Positions 11,371 through 24,013 of a stretch of DNA of 64,000 nt are shown piece after piece (position 1 is the first letter of the stretch; each line of letters opens with the position of its first letter). Source of the stretch: Muscardinus avellanarius (lineage: Eukaryota > Chordata > Mammalia > Rodentia > Gliridae); the NCBI GenBank assembly GCA_963383645.1, contig OY726558.1, positions 180,999,634 through 181,063,633 on the forward strand, in the 5' to 3' direction. Made by a program: the position numbers and the translations under genes. The notes beneath the pieces are model-generated. The model made no database searches. It was given only the letters and a program-made list of their open reading frames with translations, and was not told the origin of the DNA.

Positions 11371-11674
11371 CTGGGTGTGGTGGTGCAAGCTTGTAATCCC
11401 TGATTGCACAGGTTCGAAGCCAGCCTCAGCTACTTAGTGAGGCTCTCAGCAACTTAGTGAGACCCTGTTTCCAAATAAAATATAAAATAGGTCTGGGAGT
11501 ATAGCTTGTAGGTAGAAAACCTCTGAGTTTAACCCCCAGTACCACCAATAAAATGAAAAATAAAAAATAAAAAATAAAGGTAATAAAAGAAAAATAATAA
11601 AATAAAAATAATAAAATAAAATAACAAATAAATAAAAATAAATAAATTAAATTAAAAATTAAGAAATTAAAAAA
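11371..11674 (+). mobile_element. B1-dID SINE, type B, with long A-rich tail
   Basis: Forward copy from ctgggtgtggtggtgcaagc to aacccccagtaccaccaat (about 11,545), followed by about 130 nt of expanded (AAAAT)/(AAT) tail. It is flanked by the 9-base direct repeat ataaagtat at 11,362-11,370 and 11,675-11,683, a target-site duplication. Part of the B1 middle (gggaggctgag) is deleted. The 86-codon minus frame here is only the reverse of this tail and SINE. Confidence 0.92.
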
Positions 11675-11689
11675 TAAAGTATCCAATAT

Positions 11690-12395
11690 ACAAAGTCAGT
11701 AAGTTCGAGAGATCTACTTTATACCTACAGTTAAGGATATTCTACTGTGCTTTTAAAATGTGTTCATAGGGTATATCTTATGTTCAGACTTTTGCCCTCA
11801 AGAATATACATGTAATGACTTTGGGAAAATATGCTACTTTGCCACAGTTTGAATAGTACTATTCTAGAGTTTTTTGTCTGAACAGACTTGTCTAAATCTC
11901 ATGCATATTTACCCAATCCACAAATATTTCTAACCCTTTGCATCTTATATACAATCCCACACTATCTACATTTTCATATGAAAATCTTGCACCAAGCAAA
12001 GAACATATCTGCATTTGCTAATTTGCAGGAAATAGTGAGGTAGGGCGTGTTCAGCCACACATTTTTTATAAAATGTTACCAGAATAAATGAGCATGGTTC
12101 TTACATCATTCTGTCTTTATCTTGAAGCTATTTTTATGTTGAGTGTGCGTATTAGTGAGATCTGGCAGATGGTATATATCATATTCTTATGGCACAGATG
12201 TGACAAGTACCAGTCAGAAACAAAAAGCATAATGACCTTAGCCACAGTACAGTGTTTCTTTCTCCAGCCATAACAGCAGCCCTTGTGAGACACAGGCTCT
12301 CTTTGATTTACACTCCAAATGAATGTGGACGTTCTTAGTTTCAGAACCATGATGTGTTTTTAGATTTGTTTATAAGGCTAATTAGACTGTTTTTG
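11690..12395. other. Unassigned sequence
   Basis: No repeat family was recognised. Two overlapping short frames on opposite strands at 12,088-12,350 have no recognisable domain. Confidence 0.5.
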
Positions 12396-12402
12396 TTTTC
12401 CA

Positions 12403-12580
12403 CTTTTGGTACTGGGAATTGAATCCACAGACATTCTACCTCTAAGCTACACTCCCAGCCCTAGGTGGTTTTTTTTGTTTGTTTTGTTTTTTTTCCTTAA
12501 ATTTGAAACAGGGTCTCACCAAGTTTCTAAAGCTCTTGCTAAATTGTCAAGGCTGGCCATCACCAGAGCACACCAATTTT
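12403..12580 (-). mobile_element. B1-dID SINE, type A, B1 end truncated
   Basis: ttggtactgggaattgaatc and cattctacctctaagctac are well kept. The linker carries an expanded T/G-rich run. The B1 part stops soon after ggctggccatcacc, without the usual cctcccaaa...cccggct end. Confidence 0.85.
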
Positions 12581-12784
12581 TTTTTTGTTGTTGTTCTGTA
12601 TAGATCATTTGGCATGTGAATGTGCACACAATATGAATCTCTGATACAATAATCTGCATTCGCAGCTCTCAGCATTTCTGTATTTTTTTGTTGTATTTGT
12701 GACTCATATCTGTCTATGGCCATGGCTGTTAAATGTCCTTCAAAAGGTATTATGCTCCATTAAGAGATACCCTGCCCTCTTTAT

Positions 12785-13545
12785 ATTCTTTTTTTTAAAA
12801 TATACTTTGATGCATTGTAATTGCACCATGTGAATAAGTTCATAGTGATAGAGGCATACACGCACATAGCACTGGACAACCTTCCCCAGTCTCACCCTAG
12901 TACATCCCCGTCTTTGTATTTGAGATTCCTTGCACTTAAGGTTGGCATTGATAATTTTGTATATATACAAAGTGTAAATTGAAGTGTTTGCTTCATCATA
13001 CCTTTCTCCCTACCCTTAGATCTCCTCCATCATTTCACTTGGGTTTCCTCCTTCTGTGGAGTCCTAGCTTCCACATTTAAGAGGAAACATAACTTCACTT
13101 TCACGTTCTGAGACTGACTAATTTTACTTAACATAATGTTCTCCAGGTCCACCCATTTTTTGAAAATGACAAAATTTTGTTTCTCTTTATTGCCGAGTAG
13201 AATTCCTTTGTGCATATAACCTATACTTTTCTGATTCTTTCATCTATTGATGGATATCTTGGCTGGTTTTGTAATTTGGCTATTGTGAATTTGCTGCGAT
13301 AAACATGGATGTGCAGGGATCTCTGTAATACTATGACTTTCATTCCCCTAGAAAAATACCCAAGAGTGCAATAGCCGGATCATATGGTAGAAGCATTCCC
13401 AGTTTTCTGAGAAAACTCCACTCTTATATCCATGGCAGCTGCACTAATTTCCAATCCCACCAGTAGTGGATAAAGATTCCTATTTCCCTACATCCTCATC
13501 AGCATTTATTATTGTTTGTATTCTAAATGATTGATTGAATGAATC
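12785..13545 (-). mobile_element. L1 3' untranslated region plus ORF2 end, minus strand
   Basis: Read on the minus strand this gives ORF2 C-terminal landmarks (at 13,240-13,450: catctattgatggatatctt, aatacccaagagtgcaatag, ccactcttatatccatggca) and then the 3' untranslated region toward 12,785. Frames are broken. The end at 13,545 is a typical 5' truncation. Confidence 0.85.
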
Positions 13546-13789
13546 TATGATTTTATGATTCAAGTAAAATCAAGTATAGTAAGTAGTCTTTTCATTTATC
13601 ACTATATTAACACATTTAAAGATTTAGGGTATTTCTCATATTAGTCAGGCTTCCATGCACTTTTGATTAATTATTTCCTTTTAAATCATTTTTACTATTT
13701 TATGACTAAAAGGTCAGCTTTTCTCCTTAAAACACTGTGTGTTTATCACATTTACTACATGATATTTTTGTTTTTCTTATTTTGTTTTA

Positions 13790-13918
13790 TTTGTGAATCA
13801 CAATTAAATGCAAACTTTTGATGTGCTTTTCACCGCACCCCATGCTCCTCTCCACTTCTTCCCTCCCCAAGTGAATCAGTGAGGTTGGCAGTAAGACCTT
13901 CACATATTGCTACATTAT
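13790..13918 (-). mobile_element. L1 3' end fragment, minus strand
   Basis: A short stretch (caattaaatgcaaacttttg, then C-rich caccccatgctcctctccac) matches the L1 3' untranslated region layout. It is truncated and sits directly before a second L1 3' end. Confidence 0.5.
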
Positions 13919-13924
13919 TCGTTT

Positions 13925-14345
13925 TTTAAATTTATTTTTATTTTTATGTGGAACATATTAAAAATGGCATACATTCAGACTGTGCTTGGTGCCCTCTCCC
14001 AAACCCTGCTTCCCTTTCTCCCATCCCAGCAATGAGTGATCAGGATAATCATGCTATATTCATACTTTTACACATATTCCGGTTTCTTTCCGCAGTCCTT
14101 CTTTCTCCCTTCCTTAACTCTCATACCTAACACCCTTTACTACTCAACACATCTGTCTGCATTATTTAAAGTCCCTAATGTGTTCTACTTTTTCTCTAGC
14201 TTCCACATATAAAAGAAAACATATGACCCTTTACATTTTGAGGGTAAGCTCATTTAGCCTAATATTTTCCAGTTTCATTCATTTTCCTAAAAATGACATA
14301 AGTTTGTTCTTCATTATGGCTAAGTGAAATTCTATTGTATATAGA
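13925..14345 (-). mobile_element. L1 3' untranslated region and ORF2 terminus, minus strand
   Basis: A T-rich head at 13,925 is followed by ggcatacattcagactgtgc, aatcatgctatattcatac and the C-rich region, ending in cattatggctaagtgaaatt, which is the last part of ORF2 in reverse. The same landmark order is seen at 35,470-35,850. Confidence 0.8.
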
Positions 14346-15253
14346 AGGATTCTTCATACTGATCTCACAAAATTTATTGCAGAGGGAAATACAAGTGATA
14401 GTGAATGTAGTATGTATCACTTTGAATCTCACTAAGATATATAATTACAATGCACTGATAAATGTATAAAAGACATAAACATTTTTAAAGATTTGAATTT
14501 GACATGTTTTCCAATCTGGTATAATATGGAATTTCCTTAAAAATCAGTGAAAGAGAATACAGCTATTTAGAAAAATGTTCCAGGTTTGTTAATCTCTCAA
14601 TTCACTTTGTATTTAAGACTCCATAATCACAAATTTACTTCTTTATTGATATTATATATTTTTATTTAACTATTAATTTTAATACATAGCTCTAATTGTA
14701 TTATACAATTATTTTATTATATCATATTAAATATAATATACAATATATTATATTATTTTAGAAATTTAAAATAAATTAGGGTGGTTAATCCACACTTAAT
14801 TCCTTTTTATTCTCCTAGAATTGATAAAGCGTTTTCTCTTTTCTAAATTCTTCATATGTACCTTACAAATAATCAATTTTCATGTATATATTTAATTTTA
14901 ATCATAACCAATAAAATTAATGTAACTACTAATAGCTTTCTTATTTACATAATCTATTTCCCCTGTTGATAGATAAGCAACAGGTTAGTGTGTTTATATA
15001 CTCAGATATGCATGATAACATATGAACAAATAAAAATTATGTGTTTTTACAATGAATAGACACCATCACATTTAAGTGAAAAATGCTATAAAGATTTCAA
15101 TAAAACTAATTTTTATTGAAAATTTTATTGATTCCATTGGCTTAAGTAAATTTGTCCAATAAATATATTCCTAGAGTTTTGTAGTTAGAGATATCAATGT
15201 GATTTTATATATTATACTGTTTGGAGTTTTCAGTTTATACTACAAAACATATT
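14346..15253. other. AT-rich DNA, no feature recognised
   Basis: Very AT-rich (14,640-14,780 is almost entirely A and T). No repeat family or coding signal was identified. Confidence 0.55.
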
Positions 15254-15267
15254 TAAAATAGAAATAA

Positions 15268-15458
15268 GGTGGCAGTACACTTGTAATCCCAGCATTCAGG
15301 AGGCTGAGACCAGAGAATCGTGGTTCGCGGACAGCCTCAGCTACTTAGTGAGGCCCTCTGCAATTCAGTGAGACCCGGTTTCAAAATGAAGAATAAAAAA
15401 TAGGTCTGGCAGCTAGGAGGTTGAATGCCACTGAGTTCCATCCTCAGACCTGCAAAAA

Positions 15459-15498
<40 letters not shown>
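15268..15498 (+). mobile_element. B1-dID SINE, type A, with (AAAT)n tail
   Basis: Forward copy running from ggtggcagtacacttgtaat through cagcctcagctacttagtga to an ID-like part ending ccatcctcagacctgc. The tail has become (AAAT)n. A 14-base direct repeat TAAAATAGAAATAA at 15,254-15,267 and 15,499-15,512 is an intact target-site duplication. Confidence 0.95.

Positions 15499-15500
<2 letters not shown>
15458..15500. repeat. (AAAT)n microsatellite
   Basis: About ten AAAT units derived from the tail of the SINE that precedes them. Confidence 0.95.
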
Positions 15501-15501
<1 letters not shown>

Positions 15502-15512
15502 AATAGAAATAA

Positions 15513-17274
15513 ATAATATGGTTAAAATCACTCCGATTTTGTGAACCTTTCATTTCCCAAAAGAAAAACAACAATTCACTAAGAAATGAATGTCCATTCT
15601 AAACAAGCTAAGAACCAAAACTAAGTAGAATAAAATTATTCCCTTTAGACTGTCTATGTAGAGGCTTATTCCAACTACTGAATCTGATTTTTGCTTATAG
15701 ACATGCTGGAGAAATCCTGCAGGGTTTTATCGGTAAAAAAAACATGCAGATATGAATTCCTTCCAAATATAGTACACACCACAGATTTTCAGAAAATAAG
15801 AAACAGCAGTTTGCAACACTATGAAGGATATATATTCGATAAATGCATTAGCCAATTTTGTATGATTTTTGTGGTAGCTCATTATTAAGTTGGCATCATA
15901 AATCAATATTTAAATTTTGCCATACTTTGCTGCTTAAATAAACAGATGTGACAATTTATCAGTTTTTTATTTGAAGAACAGTATTTTTAATTTAAGTTGG
16001 AAATGCATTTCTGAACTTGTCATTCAAAGTGACCTAGTAAAAAGTAGAAGATAAAATTGACATGTGATGAAAAGCATATGACATCTTTTACTTTATTTCA
16101 GTAATTATAAAATGTTACAAGATTTTTGTCTGACTTTATTTTTAGTGTGATAGTTCTATTCATAGAAAAATTTTGAAGAAAACAGTACAATATAAAATAT
16201 GCTTATAAATTTGTTTATGAGTAGTATAATTTGTGATTTTTCTCTGTTATTTTGATACTTTCTTTAAAAATCAACAGAGTAGAATTTGTTAACACACTAA
16301 ACAGACTTTTTTCCTTTATAAGGACACAAGATAGAAGAATAAAGTTATTTAAATTTGTCATAGTAATTATTTCAAGATTCTCTTAAATATTTTTGCATGA
16401 TACAAATTTTATTGTGCATGAATATATGTAAAAGGATAGATATATTTAACCTTAAAATGATTAAATACTGTTTGTAATGCCTTCTGGATGAGACACTAAA
16501 ACAAATTGTTCAATTTTTATTTATAAATAGTCAACATGCATTAGCCTATTAGAATTATAGTTAACAAGACTAACAGCTCATGTTGATTTGAAATTCCCAA
16601 CTACCCTATTTTCTCCTTAACAATGGCTCTGAATCATGCTATTTTCTTGTCCTCAGAGCCTGGTATTATGTAGCTATTCCTTTTCTATATGTATTTGTGT
16701 TTACGAGGAAAAAACTCAATTTGATACGTACAACTTATATTTGACAGATTTGGGAAAAGAATTCACAAATTCTCTGCAACTTTTAGCTATGTAACTTATA
16801 TTAGTCTATCTAATAAATACTTACTGTGCACAATGTCAGACACTGTGTTCAATAATGAGAAAGAAATGGTGATGAAGAGTGTATACTCTTCTAGGGCTGA
16901 CAAAATATTATGAAGATAAATCAGTATGTAAAATTGTAAATGATATTAAGGTATCTATAAAGTATGCTGCTATGACAGAAAATCACAGTTGAAATGTGAA
17001 GGATATATGAGATGTGTAAGTATTTAGGCAGTCCGGTACCAAACATTCTAAGTCCTTGTCATTGCAAGATTATAATTATGAAGAGTGCATGGAAACAAAA
17101 AATAGTTTTAGTAACATTAATAGGTAAAATGTTTTAATTTGACTAACAATATTTACACATCTTTATGTACCTATTTTGTACATAAAATTAATATACATTT
17201 GGGTTAAGATAGTATGATTGTGTATATGGGTGTTTATGTTTACTATTGTTTTTAAATGAATGTTATTAAGAATG
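15513..17274. other. AT-rich DNA, no feature recognised
   Basis: About 1.7 kb without recognisable repeats or exons. The 65-codon frame at 15,691-15,888 shows no domain. Confidence 0.55.
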
Positions 17275-17452
17275 AAAAGGTTAATTTAAAAAAAGTTGTA
17301 CTCATACACAAATATCACTCAATAAAAAAATAAGCAATTGAGCTAAACAGACATTTCTCCAAGGAAGACTTACAAATGGCCAGCCAACAAATATATATAT
17401 AAAGAGTTTAATATCTTAAACAATCAGGCAAATACAAACCAAAAGTACATGA
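17275..17452 (+). mobile_element. L1 ORF2 fragment, plus strand, interrupted by SINEs
   Basis: gagctaaacagacatttctc, caaggaagacttacaaatgg, ccaacaaatatat and aacaatcaggcaaatacaaa follow the ORF2 C-terminal third. The L1 appears to resume at 18,046 after two SINEs, so the SINEs probably landed in an existing L1. Confidence 0.75.
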
Positions 17453-17564
17453 AGAGTTAGATACAGTGGCTAATTAATCTCATTACTCAAAAATTTGAGA
17501 TAGGAGAATTGCAGGTTTAAAGCCCGCCTGTGCAAGTTACTAGCACGCTGTTTCAAAATTAATA

Positions 17565-17604
<40 letters not shown>

Positions 17605-17700
17605 CAACAACAATTAAAAAGGCCTAGGGGTATATTTCAGTGGTAGGACCACCCTGAATTAAATTCTCAGTACCCTCCTCCCACACAAAATAAAAAAGTA
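17453..17700 (+). mobile_element. B1-dID SINE, old, with (AAT)n in the linker
   Basis: Degraded forward copy: tacagtggctaattaatctc, gataggagaattgcaggttt, then an (AAT)/(AAC) array at 17,555-17,614 in the A-rich linker, and an ID-like part (cctaggggtatatttcagtg, ctcagtaccctcc). Confidence 0.8.
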
Positions 17701-17754
17701 AATAAACAAACAAAAACCCATACATTTTATTTAAAAATAAGAAGTAAAAAAAGA

Positions 17755-17883
17755 GAATGGTGGTGCATTTCTGTAATTCTAGTATTTAAGAGGAGGAGAC
17801 TGAAAGATTTTAGGTTCAATACTAGCCCCCAAAACATAGCAAGACCCTCATAAACCTAGTGAAACCCTATTTTAAAAAATGAT

Positions 17884-17929
<46 letters not shown>

Positions 17930-18045
17930 AAAGAAAATGAAAAAAGAGCTGGGAGTGTAGATCTGAGGTATAATGCTCCTGGGTTCCATTAACAGTAACA
18001 GAAATGAGTGAATGAATGAATAAATAAATAAATAAATAAATGAAA
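17755..18045 (+). mobile_element. B1-dID SINE, old, with (CA)n in the linker
   Basis: Forward copy beginning gaatggtggtgcatttctgt. The linker between the B1 and ID-like parts contains (CA)20 at 17,886-17,926. The ID-like part (gagctgggagtgtagatctg) ends before a (GAAT)/(AAAT) tail. Confidence 0.85.
17886..17926. repeat. (CA)n microsatellite
   Basis: About 20 uninterrupted CA units located inside a SINE linker. The overlapping minus-strand 65-codon frame is a translation of this repeat. Confidence 0.97.
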
Positions 18046-18400
18046 TTATGTCATTTGCTGGCAAGCAGAACCAGAGAACATCTTGCTAAGGGAAATAAAT
18101 CAGATTTAGAAAGATAAATAACATATATATCTTCCTTTATAAAGAATAAAAGGAATATAAAGAATAAAGGAATAAATATAAATATAAATATAAAGAATAA
18201 AGGAATGAAAAAGCAACCTCATGAAAATGGACCAGAGATCAATAAAGTAGAAACTGAAGTTAGGGTGGGATAAGGGTGGCAATTGAGGTAGAAACTGGAG
18301 ATTGAAACTGACTAGATTATGTTGTGTGTATGTATGAATACAACACAATGAATCCCATATATATCTACAAGTATAGTATAGCAACAAAGAAGTTGTCCTT
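18046..18400 (+). mobile_element. L1 ORF2 terminus and 3' region, plus strand
   Basis: aaattatgtcatttgctggc and agaacatcttgctaagggaa match the ORF2 end, then the 3' region follows. It probably continues the fragment at 17,275. A short tandem cluster of aaagaataaaggaat-type units lies at 18,137-18,206. The 107-codon minus frame at 18,106-18,429 crosses this repeat and is not a gene. Confidence 0.7.
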
Positions 18401-18549
18401 GCTGTGGAAAGGAAAAAAAATACCTTCATGTCATTGAAAGGTCTATGTTATTAAAACTCACATGTAGGTGATATGTAATGTCAAAGACTATTTTGCACCC
18501 TTTAGGAAACTGTTTTCTAAAAGTTAGAAAAAATAAGGAAGCTCTTTTA

Positions 18550-18715
18550 TTTATTTTTTGTTTATCTTTTGTTTTGAAACAGAGGGTCTCACTAGGTTGC
18601 TGAGAGTCTCATTATGTTGCTGAAGCTCCTCTTGAATCTGTGATTTTCTTTCCTCAGCCTCCCACGTATGGGATTGCAGTCATGTGTCTCCATGCTTGAA
18701 ATTAAGCGGTTTTAA
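18550..18715 (-). mobile_element. B1-dID SINE, ID-like part lost
   Basis: Only the B1 part is clear on the minus strand: ttttgaaacagagggtctca, ctaggttgctgagagtctca, cctcagcctcccacgtatgg. The ID-like 3' part is missing and replaced by T-rich sequence. Confidence 0.8.
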
Positions 18716-18869
18716 AAGATAAGTAAGGTTTTTTTAATTTGAAAATAAATCTTATTAATTTAACAAAAATTGAGCAGATATTGAAAGCACAAGAATTAAA
18801 ACCTACTAGAGTGGTCCAGGCAGGTGACAATATTGGACATGAGGCCTATTGACAGTGAAGATGGAGAAG

Positions 18870-19235
18870 CTACATTGTCATTGCCAGCTTTCTGACACTA
18901 TGACAAAATAACCGAGGTAATTTACTCACAGAAAACCAGGTTCCTTTTGGCTTATATATTTTAAGGTTCTAATAATGTATAACGGAGTTACCCCATTGCT
19001 TTGAGATTCTGATGAAGCCTCACATCATGGAAAAAACACATGGTACAGCAAATGCTTTATTTCATGAGTTTGAAAGGAAAAAGGAATAGAAACTAGTCCC
19101 CAAATACTTTTCCTGAATATGCCTCTTATGACCCACACCCTAAATGCTCCACCACGTATCACAAAAGTTCAATTTGGGGACACAGCCCGTGGAGTTTAGC
19201 ACACAGACTTTCGGGGGGTGGGGTCTATCATTGAT
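18870..19235 (-). mobile_element. MaLR-type LTR, minus strand
   Basis: The blocks read as the reverse of the LTR at 58,785: a ctttctgacactatgacaaaata start, aggttccttttggctt, catcatggaaaaaacacatg, then ccacaccctaaatgctccac and an end near gcacacagactttcgg. This order is typical of rodent ORR1/MT-like or MST-like MaLR LTRs. I did not see target-site duplications. Confidence 0.7.
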
Positions 19236-21665
19236 TGCTTTGGATACTTAGGGATTTTAAAGTAGGGGTTGGAGGTGATAAGAACAGATGCTATCTTTCT
19301 AGCTGGATCACTTGCCAGGGAAGTATTGCAATGAACTGAAAGGATAAGGTGAGATAAAAGTAAAATAACAAATATTTTTATGCATTGATTTAAGGTATCT
19401 TTGACATTAAGAATAGGATATCTGACTAGGTTTTTAATATGAATATGAAGAATAGAGAAATCTGAATAGCAGAGAGAGTATTATAGTCTTCTGTATTTGG
19501 TGTTATTTTTTGTATATAATATTAATTGCATTTTATGTATCCCGAACTAGAAAAAACAACATATAAATATTGTTTCACGTGCTATCACACTTCTATTGTC
19601 CATTTCTATTGTCCTGTTTAAAACTTCTATTTTTCTTTTTGTAAACCATGATAAAACTGTTGCTGACGATCTCTATAACTTACTCAAAGTACCAAAACTA
19701 CTAGAGCGTCTTAGCATGAAAGACTATGATGTAACTTATGATTACCTATATTTCATATAGATAAGTATCCCATATCCAATTGAAAAATGGAATTACTTAA
19801 CAAATTGTCAGTATGATTGGCCTATATTTCACTAAGTATGTACCTAAGTGTGTGTTTCTTAATAGGATACTTCTAAACCACTGATATTGTAAATATTTCA
19901 ACTTTCTCCATGGAAATGCTAAAGTAGCAATGTGCAATCTATACAACATGAACAGAAATGTGTCTAGAAATTATTTTAAAATGTATTTTCAGGAATAATG
20001 AATCATTGATGTCTTCATTCATATAAAATAAATAATGTGATTTTTATCACTAATAATATGTACATATAGAAAATGCTTGAAAATGTAATTTGACAAGTAA
20101 ATTCATAATTCATTAACGTAACTTAAATTTACAGTTAGAAAATTAAAAATATTTTCAAGCATATTTGAACATCGTGTTAATCCCTTCCAACTATAATAAT
20201 GTAAGCCCCACAGAGCTGATAACTTTCTACCCTTTGGTTTTATAATTTCTTAGAAATACTGAAAATTATTTTATGAATCTTTAGTTCCATGAAATAATTA
20301 AAAATAATAAAAATACTGAGTGCAATTTCATACTCAAGTATTGAGGAAAGGTGATAAACTTCTGTTCTTGAGACATCTGTAGAAAAACATTATTTTAAAT
20401 TATTGTGGCATTAGATAATCTTGAGTCAACTGCAGGATTCCACAAAGCTTTTTCATGTTTTAGTTAAAGGAAAGAGTTATGATCCTATCAACTATGGATG
20501 GTCAAGTTTCTCTAAATAATAAATGTAAAGCTAAAATGTCTACAAAGATGAAGACAAATTCTCTGATTTTATAAAATGATTTATTAAGCTATTTTGCCTT
20601 GTAAGAGAAACACTGAACCTAAATAGGAAGCTATTTTGCAGTTGAACATTCATTATATTTTTACATCAGCTTCTATTGCTCTACTTAATATATAGAATTT
20701 TATGGGATGTACAATAAAAATCTTGTTCCAACAAATCCCCATCTGTGTCAAAGAACAAATCTCAGAAATTTTATCTCAAAGTGAATATTCCATTTATTGC
20801 AATAATAACTAACACTGTTCGCAAGCCTTGAAGCATATATATACATATATCATAATCATATATATACATATATACATATTTCATAAATTGAATTCGACCA
20901 ATACATATTTAAGAACAAAAGAGGTTCTCTAAAGATCTTAAAACCATTCTAATACAACAATAAAGTCACCTGTGTATGAAAGCATTTCACTATCATATCT
21001 TGAATTGGGTGAGAAATCTTTTGTTGATGTTGCAATGCAAAGCAATTCACTGTCTTGGCATATTTTTTTGTACTTCTATTTATTTTCTCATTGTGTTAGC
21101 TTACCAGATTATCATCAGTGATTTACTATTGTTGAATTAGGAAGCATATTGATGTTATTATAACATATGTGAATGACTTCTTTCTGAAATTTTTAAGGTT
21201 TAGAAAAATAATTAACAGTTCCCTTTCTACTTTGGTTATAGTAAGTCTTTGGGAAACAAAAAAGTTGAGGTCAATTTTTCAGTTATTTATTTCAATTTTA
21301 GGATTAAAAAAGTGCTTGCTGGCCTAACACTTCTTTTTTTGACAAAATGTAGATTTGTAATTCGTTGTTAAAAGCTAGAATGTGTGATTTATGCTAACCA
21401 CCTTTCTTTATAAACCAGTTTCTTTTGTTTTTGACATTAACATTTTTATAATGTGGAAAAGAATTCATTAACTTTAAGCAAAAGCATGATAAATGGAAAA
21501 GTTGTTTTGTAATAGATTTTGAAATTAAGATTCATCTAGCAGTGAAGATAACCTTCTATTCTAGAAATTTAAATCACTAAGTGTCAGGAGATATGTTATC
21601 TCCTTTTATATAGTGCTTTTCTCAGCCATCTAAAACAAGTTAAACATGACCTTTCTTTTCTTTTG
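19236..21665. other. AT-rich DNA, no feature recognised
   Basis: About 2.4 kb without recognised repeats, exons or RNA genes, apart from an interrupted (TA)-rich stretch at 20,836-20,885. It may hold old elements too diverged to identify by eye. Confidence 0.55.
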
Positions 21666-21668
21666 GAC

Positions 21669-21719
<51 letters not shown>

Positions 21720-21724
21720 TCACA
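21669..21724. repeat. (CA)n microsatellite
   Basis: About 23 CA units followed by two CACT variants. Confidence 0.97.
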
Positions 21725-21861
21725 AGGGCAAATGCAAATTAAAAATAAGCAGCTTAATTCCCTCTGACTTATCTCCCTTCCTTTTTTTTCTTATAGCAAT
21801 TACTTAAAAAAAAAACCTTGTAAATTATTTCTGTGTTACTTTAAAATGCTTGCAATTTGAG

Positions 21862-22089
21862 TGTGTGTGTATGTGTGTATAAGTGTGTGTGGTACTGGGG
21901 ATGGAATCTAGAGGCATTCTACCTCTGAGCTTTACTACTAACCCTAATTTTTAAAATTTATTTGAAAACAAGGTCTCACTAAGTTGCAGAAGGCCTCCCT
22001 AAGTAGCTGAGGCTGGCAGCAAACCTGAATTCCTCCCATCTTGTCCTCCCAAGTACTGGAATTACAAGCTTGTGCCACCACACCGGGCT
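21862..22089 (-). mobile_element. B1-dID SINE, type A, with (GT)n head
   Basis: Complete minus-strand copy from an interrupted (GT)n, ggtactggggatggaatcta, cattctacctctgagcttta, to cctgaattcctcccatcttg and ccaccacaccgggct. The short direct repeat cttgcaa occurs before the GT array (near 21,849) and after the element (near 22,089), a plausible target-site duplication. Confidence 0.92.
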
Positions 22090-23774
22090 TGCAAGTCATT
22101 TTGAAATGGTAAATAATAAGGTTCCTATCATTTTAAGATGAAGAAATATCTTTCTCAAGGACTTGGGAACCAACTCTTTGGAATGTTATTATTGAAAAAG
22201 CTAGCAACTTTGTTTTCTCAGTTTCTCTAAGAGGATAACAGCCTAATATAATTTTGTTCTAAAATTGCAATCTGTTATAAAGTATGAGTAGTTTATTTTC
22301 CCTTCTGATAAAGCCAATTAACTAACACAAATAGTCACTCCCATTACAAAGTGAATTTAAGATGAAGTGTGTGTTACAAAAGGTGCTGTCAAGTCCTCTT
22401 GCTTGAAGACTAGTTCTTGTTTATCCTGAGCACATGCATGCATTTGTTTGTGTCTATTTGGTTATATAAAAGCTTGAGATTTCTTTTTGCCTTTGAAATG
22501 TCTTAGCAATTGCCTGTGACATACATCATATGCTAGTTTAATTTTCCCTTGATCGTAAGATTATTTTTTATTTCTCTTTTATTTTTGTGGAGAGTTTCTG
22601 GTCAGAAGACTTTTTTTTTTTAATATTGTCCCAGCCATTCACATAAAACATATTTATCTCCAGACATGTAATACACACCTTACAGCCTGTCTGCTTTTAA
22701 GTTTCCTCTGGAGAAATCATAAATTGATACATTTGTTAATTATCAATGTATTAAGTAGCAGTAAATGTGAGATTGGCATACCCAACATATTTTGGATGTA
22801 AAAATAAGAAAAAAAAAATCTCTGTCCTCCAGACACTATTGAAGTGAAGAGAGGAACAAAAATTCAGTAGTGTAATGCACAGTTTTCTATGTCATTTTTT
22901 TCTCAATATATGGATCTCTTTATGGGAACTGAAAGTCTTATAATTGGTAGAAAATCTCAAATTTGTTTATATCTAACTGTGCTCAGAGTACAGTTTAATT
23001 ATTCACTGTTTCTACCTATTTATCCCATCATTTTGAGAAACTGATTAAGTACTTTGCTTTTGTGGTCCTGATATATTTGTGTTTTCAAAATTTTTCCCTT
23101 TCTGCTGGAGTTAGTTTGAATGCATTATTTATTTATTTATTTATTTTGCAATAAAATGATCCTTGGCTAAATTGAATAAAATATAACTTCTATAAAGAAG
23201 GAGGTACAAAGTGCAGTGAAGAATGAGATGTTCAAGGCATGTAAGCCATGGGGAGTATGTTCAGAGATAGAGGGCGAAAAATGATTTACTTTCTAGTACT
23301 GAACCTTCTCTGAAACAAAAAAAATAGCAGAGTCAAAGTCATGAATTTTTAATATTATCTTTGTATTTGAAAGTCCATATTTGGGGCTTTTATTAGTAGA
23401 TGTTTCAATGATAATCACATACAAAAATTGCAAAAACTCTGAAACCTAGGCTGTTCCCTCAAAACCAGTCAATCTAAAAAAAAAATGCAGAAATGATAAA
23501 AAAAGAAATGTAGGATTTAATACAAATAACTCTTATATTTCAATAATAGCTTTAAAATATCTCAATTTTGAGAAACATTTCTCTTTTCTGGAACAATACT
23601 TTTGACACGCTAAGCTATTTTTGAATTGCTATTCTCAATATAAAGTAAACAATCAAATGAAAATAATACCATACTTTTCAGTGATATTCATGTCTAAAAA
23701 TAACCCACATTTTAACAAAAAATTAAAATTATATGACTTTCGTAATTTCAACTTGAAGATTATGTTGCATGGTA
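22090..23774. other. AT-rich DNA, no feature recognised
   Basis: No gene or repeat family recognised. A (TTTA)n run of about six units lies near 23,128. Confidence 0.55.
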
Positions 23775-23778
23775 CTGA

Positions 23779-23780
<2 letters not shown>

Positions 23781-23813
<33 letters not shown>

Positions 23814-24013
23814 TAGTACTGGGATAAAACCCAAGGGCTTTCTACCTTTCTACCTCCGGGCTACACTCCAGACCTCTTTTTTATAACATATTTTATTTGG
23901 AAACAGGATTTCACTAAGTTGCTGAGAGCCTCCCTAAGTAGCTGAAGTTGGCTTTGAACCTGTCTCAGCCTCCCAAGTACTTGGATTACAAGCGTGCCCC
24001 ACCATGCCCAGCT
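23781..24013 (-). mobile_element. B1-dID SINE, type B, with 32-T tail
   Basis: A run of about 32 T leads into gtagtactgggataaaaccc, ggctttctacctttctacct (the ctttctacc unit is duplicated), gaaacaggatttcactaagt and catgcccagct. The 7-base direct repeat ctgactc lies just before the T run and just after the element. The long uninterrupted tail suggests a fairly recent insertion. Confidence 0.93.

Noticed and set aside
15458..15500. Short regularly spaced repeats resembling an array such as CRISPR
   Set aside because: These are simple (AAAT)n units at a SINE tail in a eukaryotic genome; the other tandem arrays are likewise microsatellites.
18106..18429. 107-codon minus-strand frame rich in Tyr, Ile and Phe
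   Set aside because: It runs across an AATAA-type tandem cluster and L1 3' sequence; the composition reflects low complexity.
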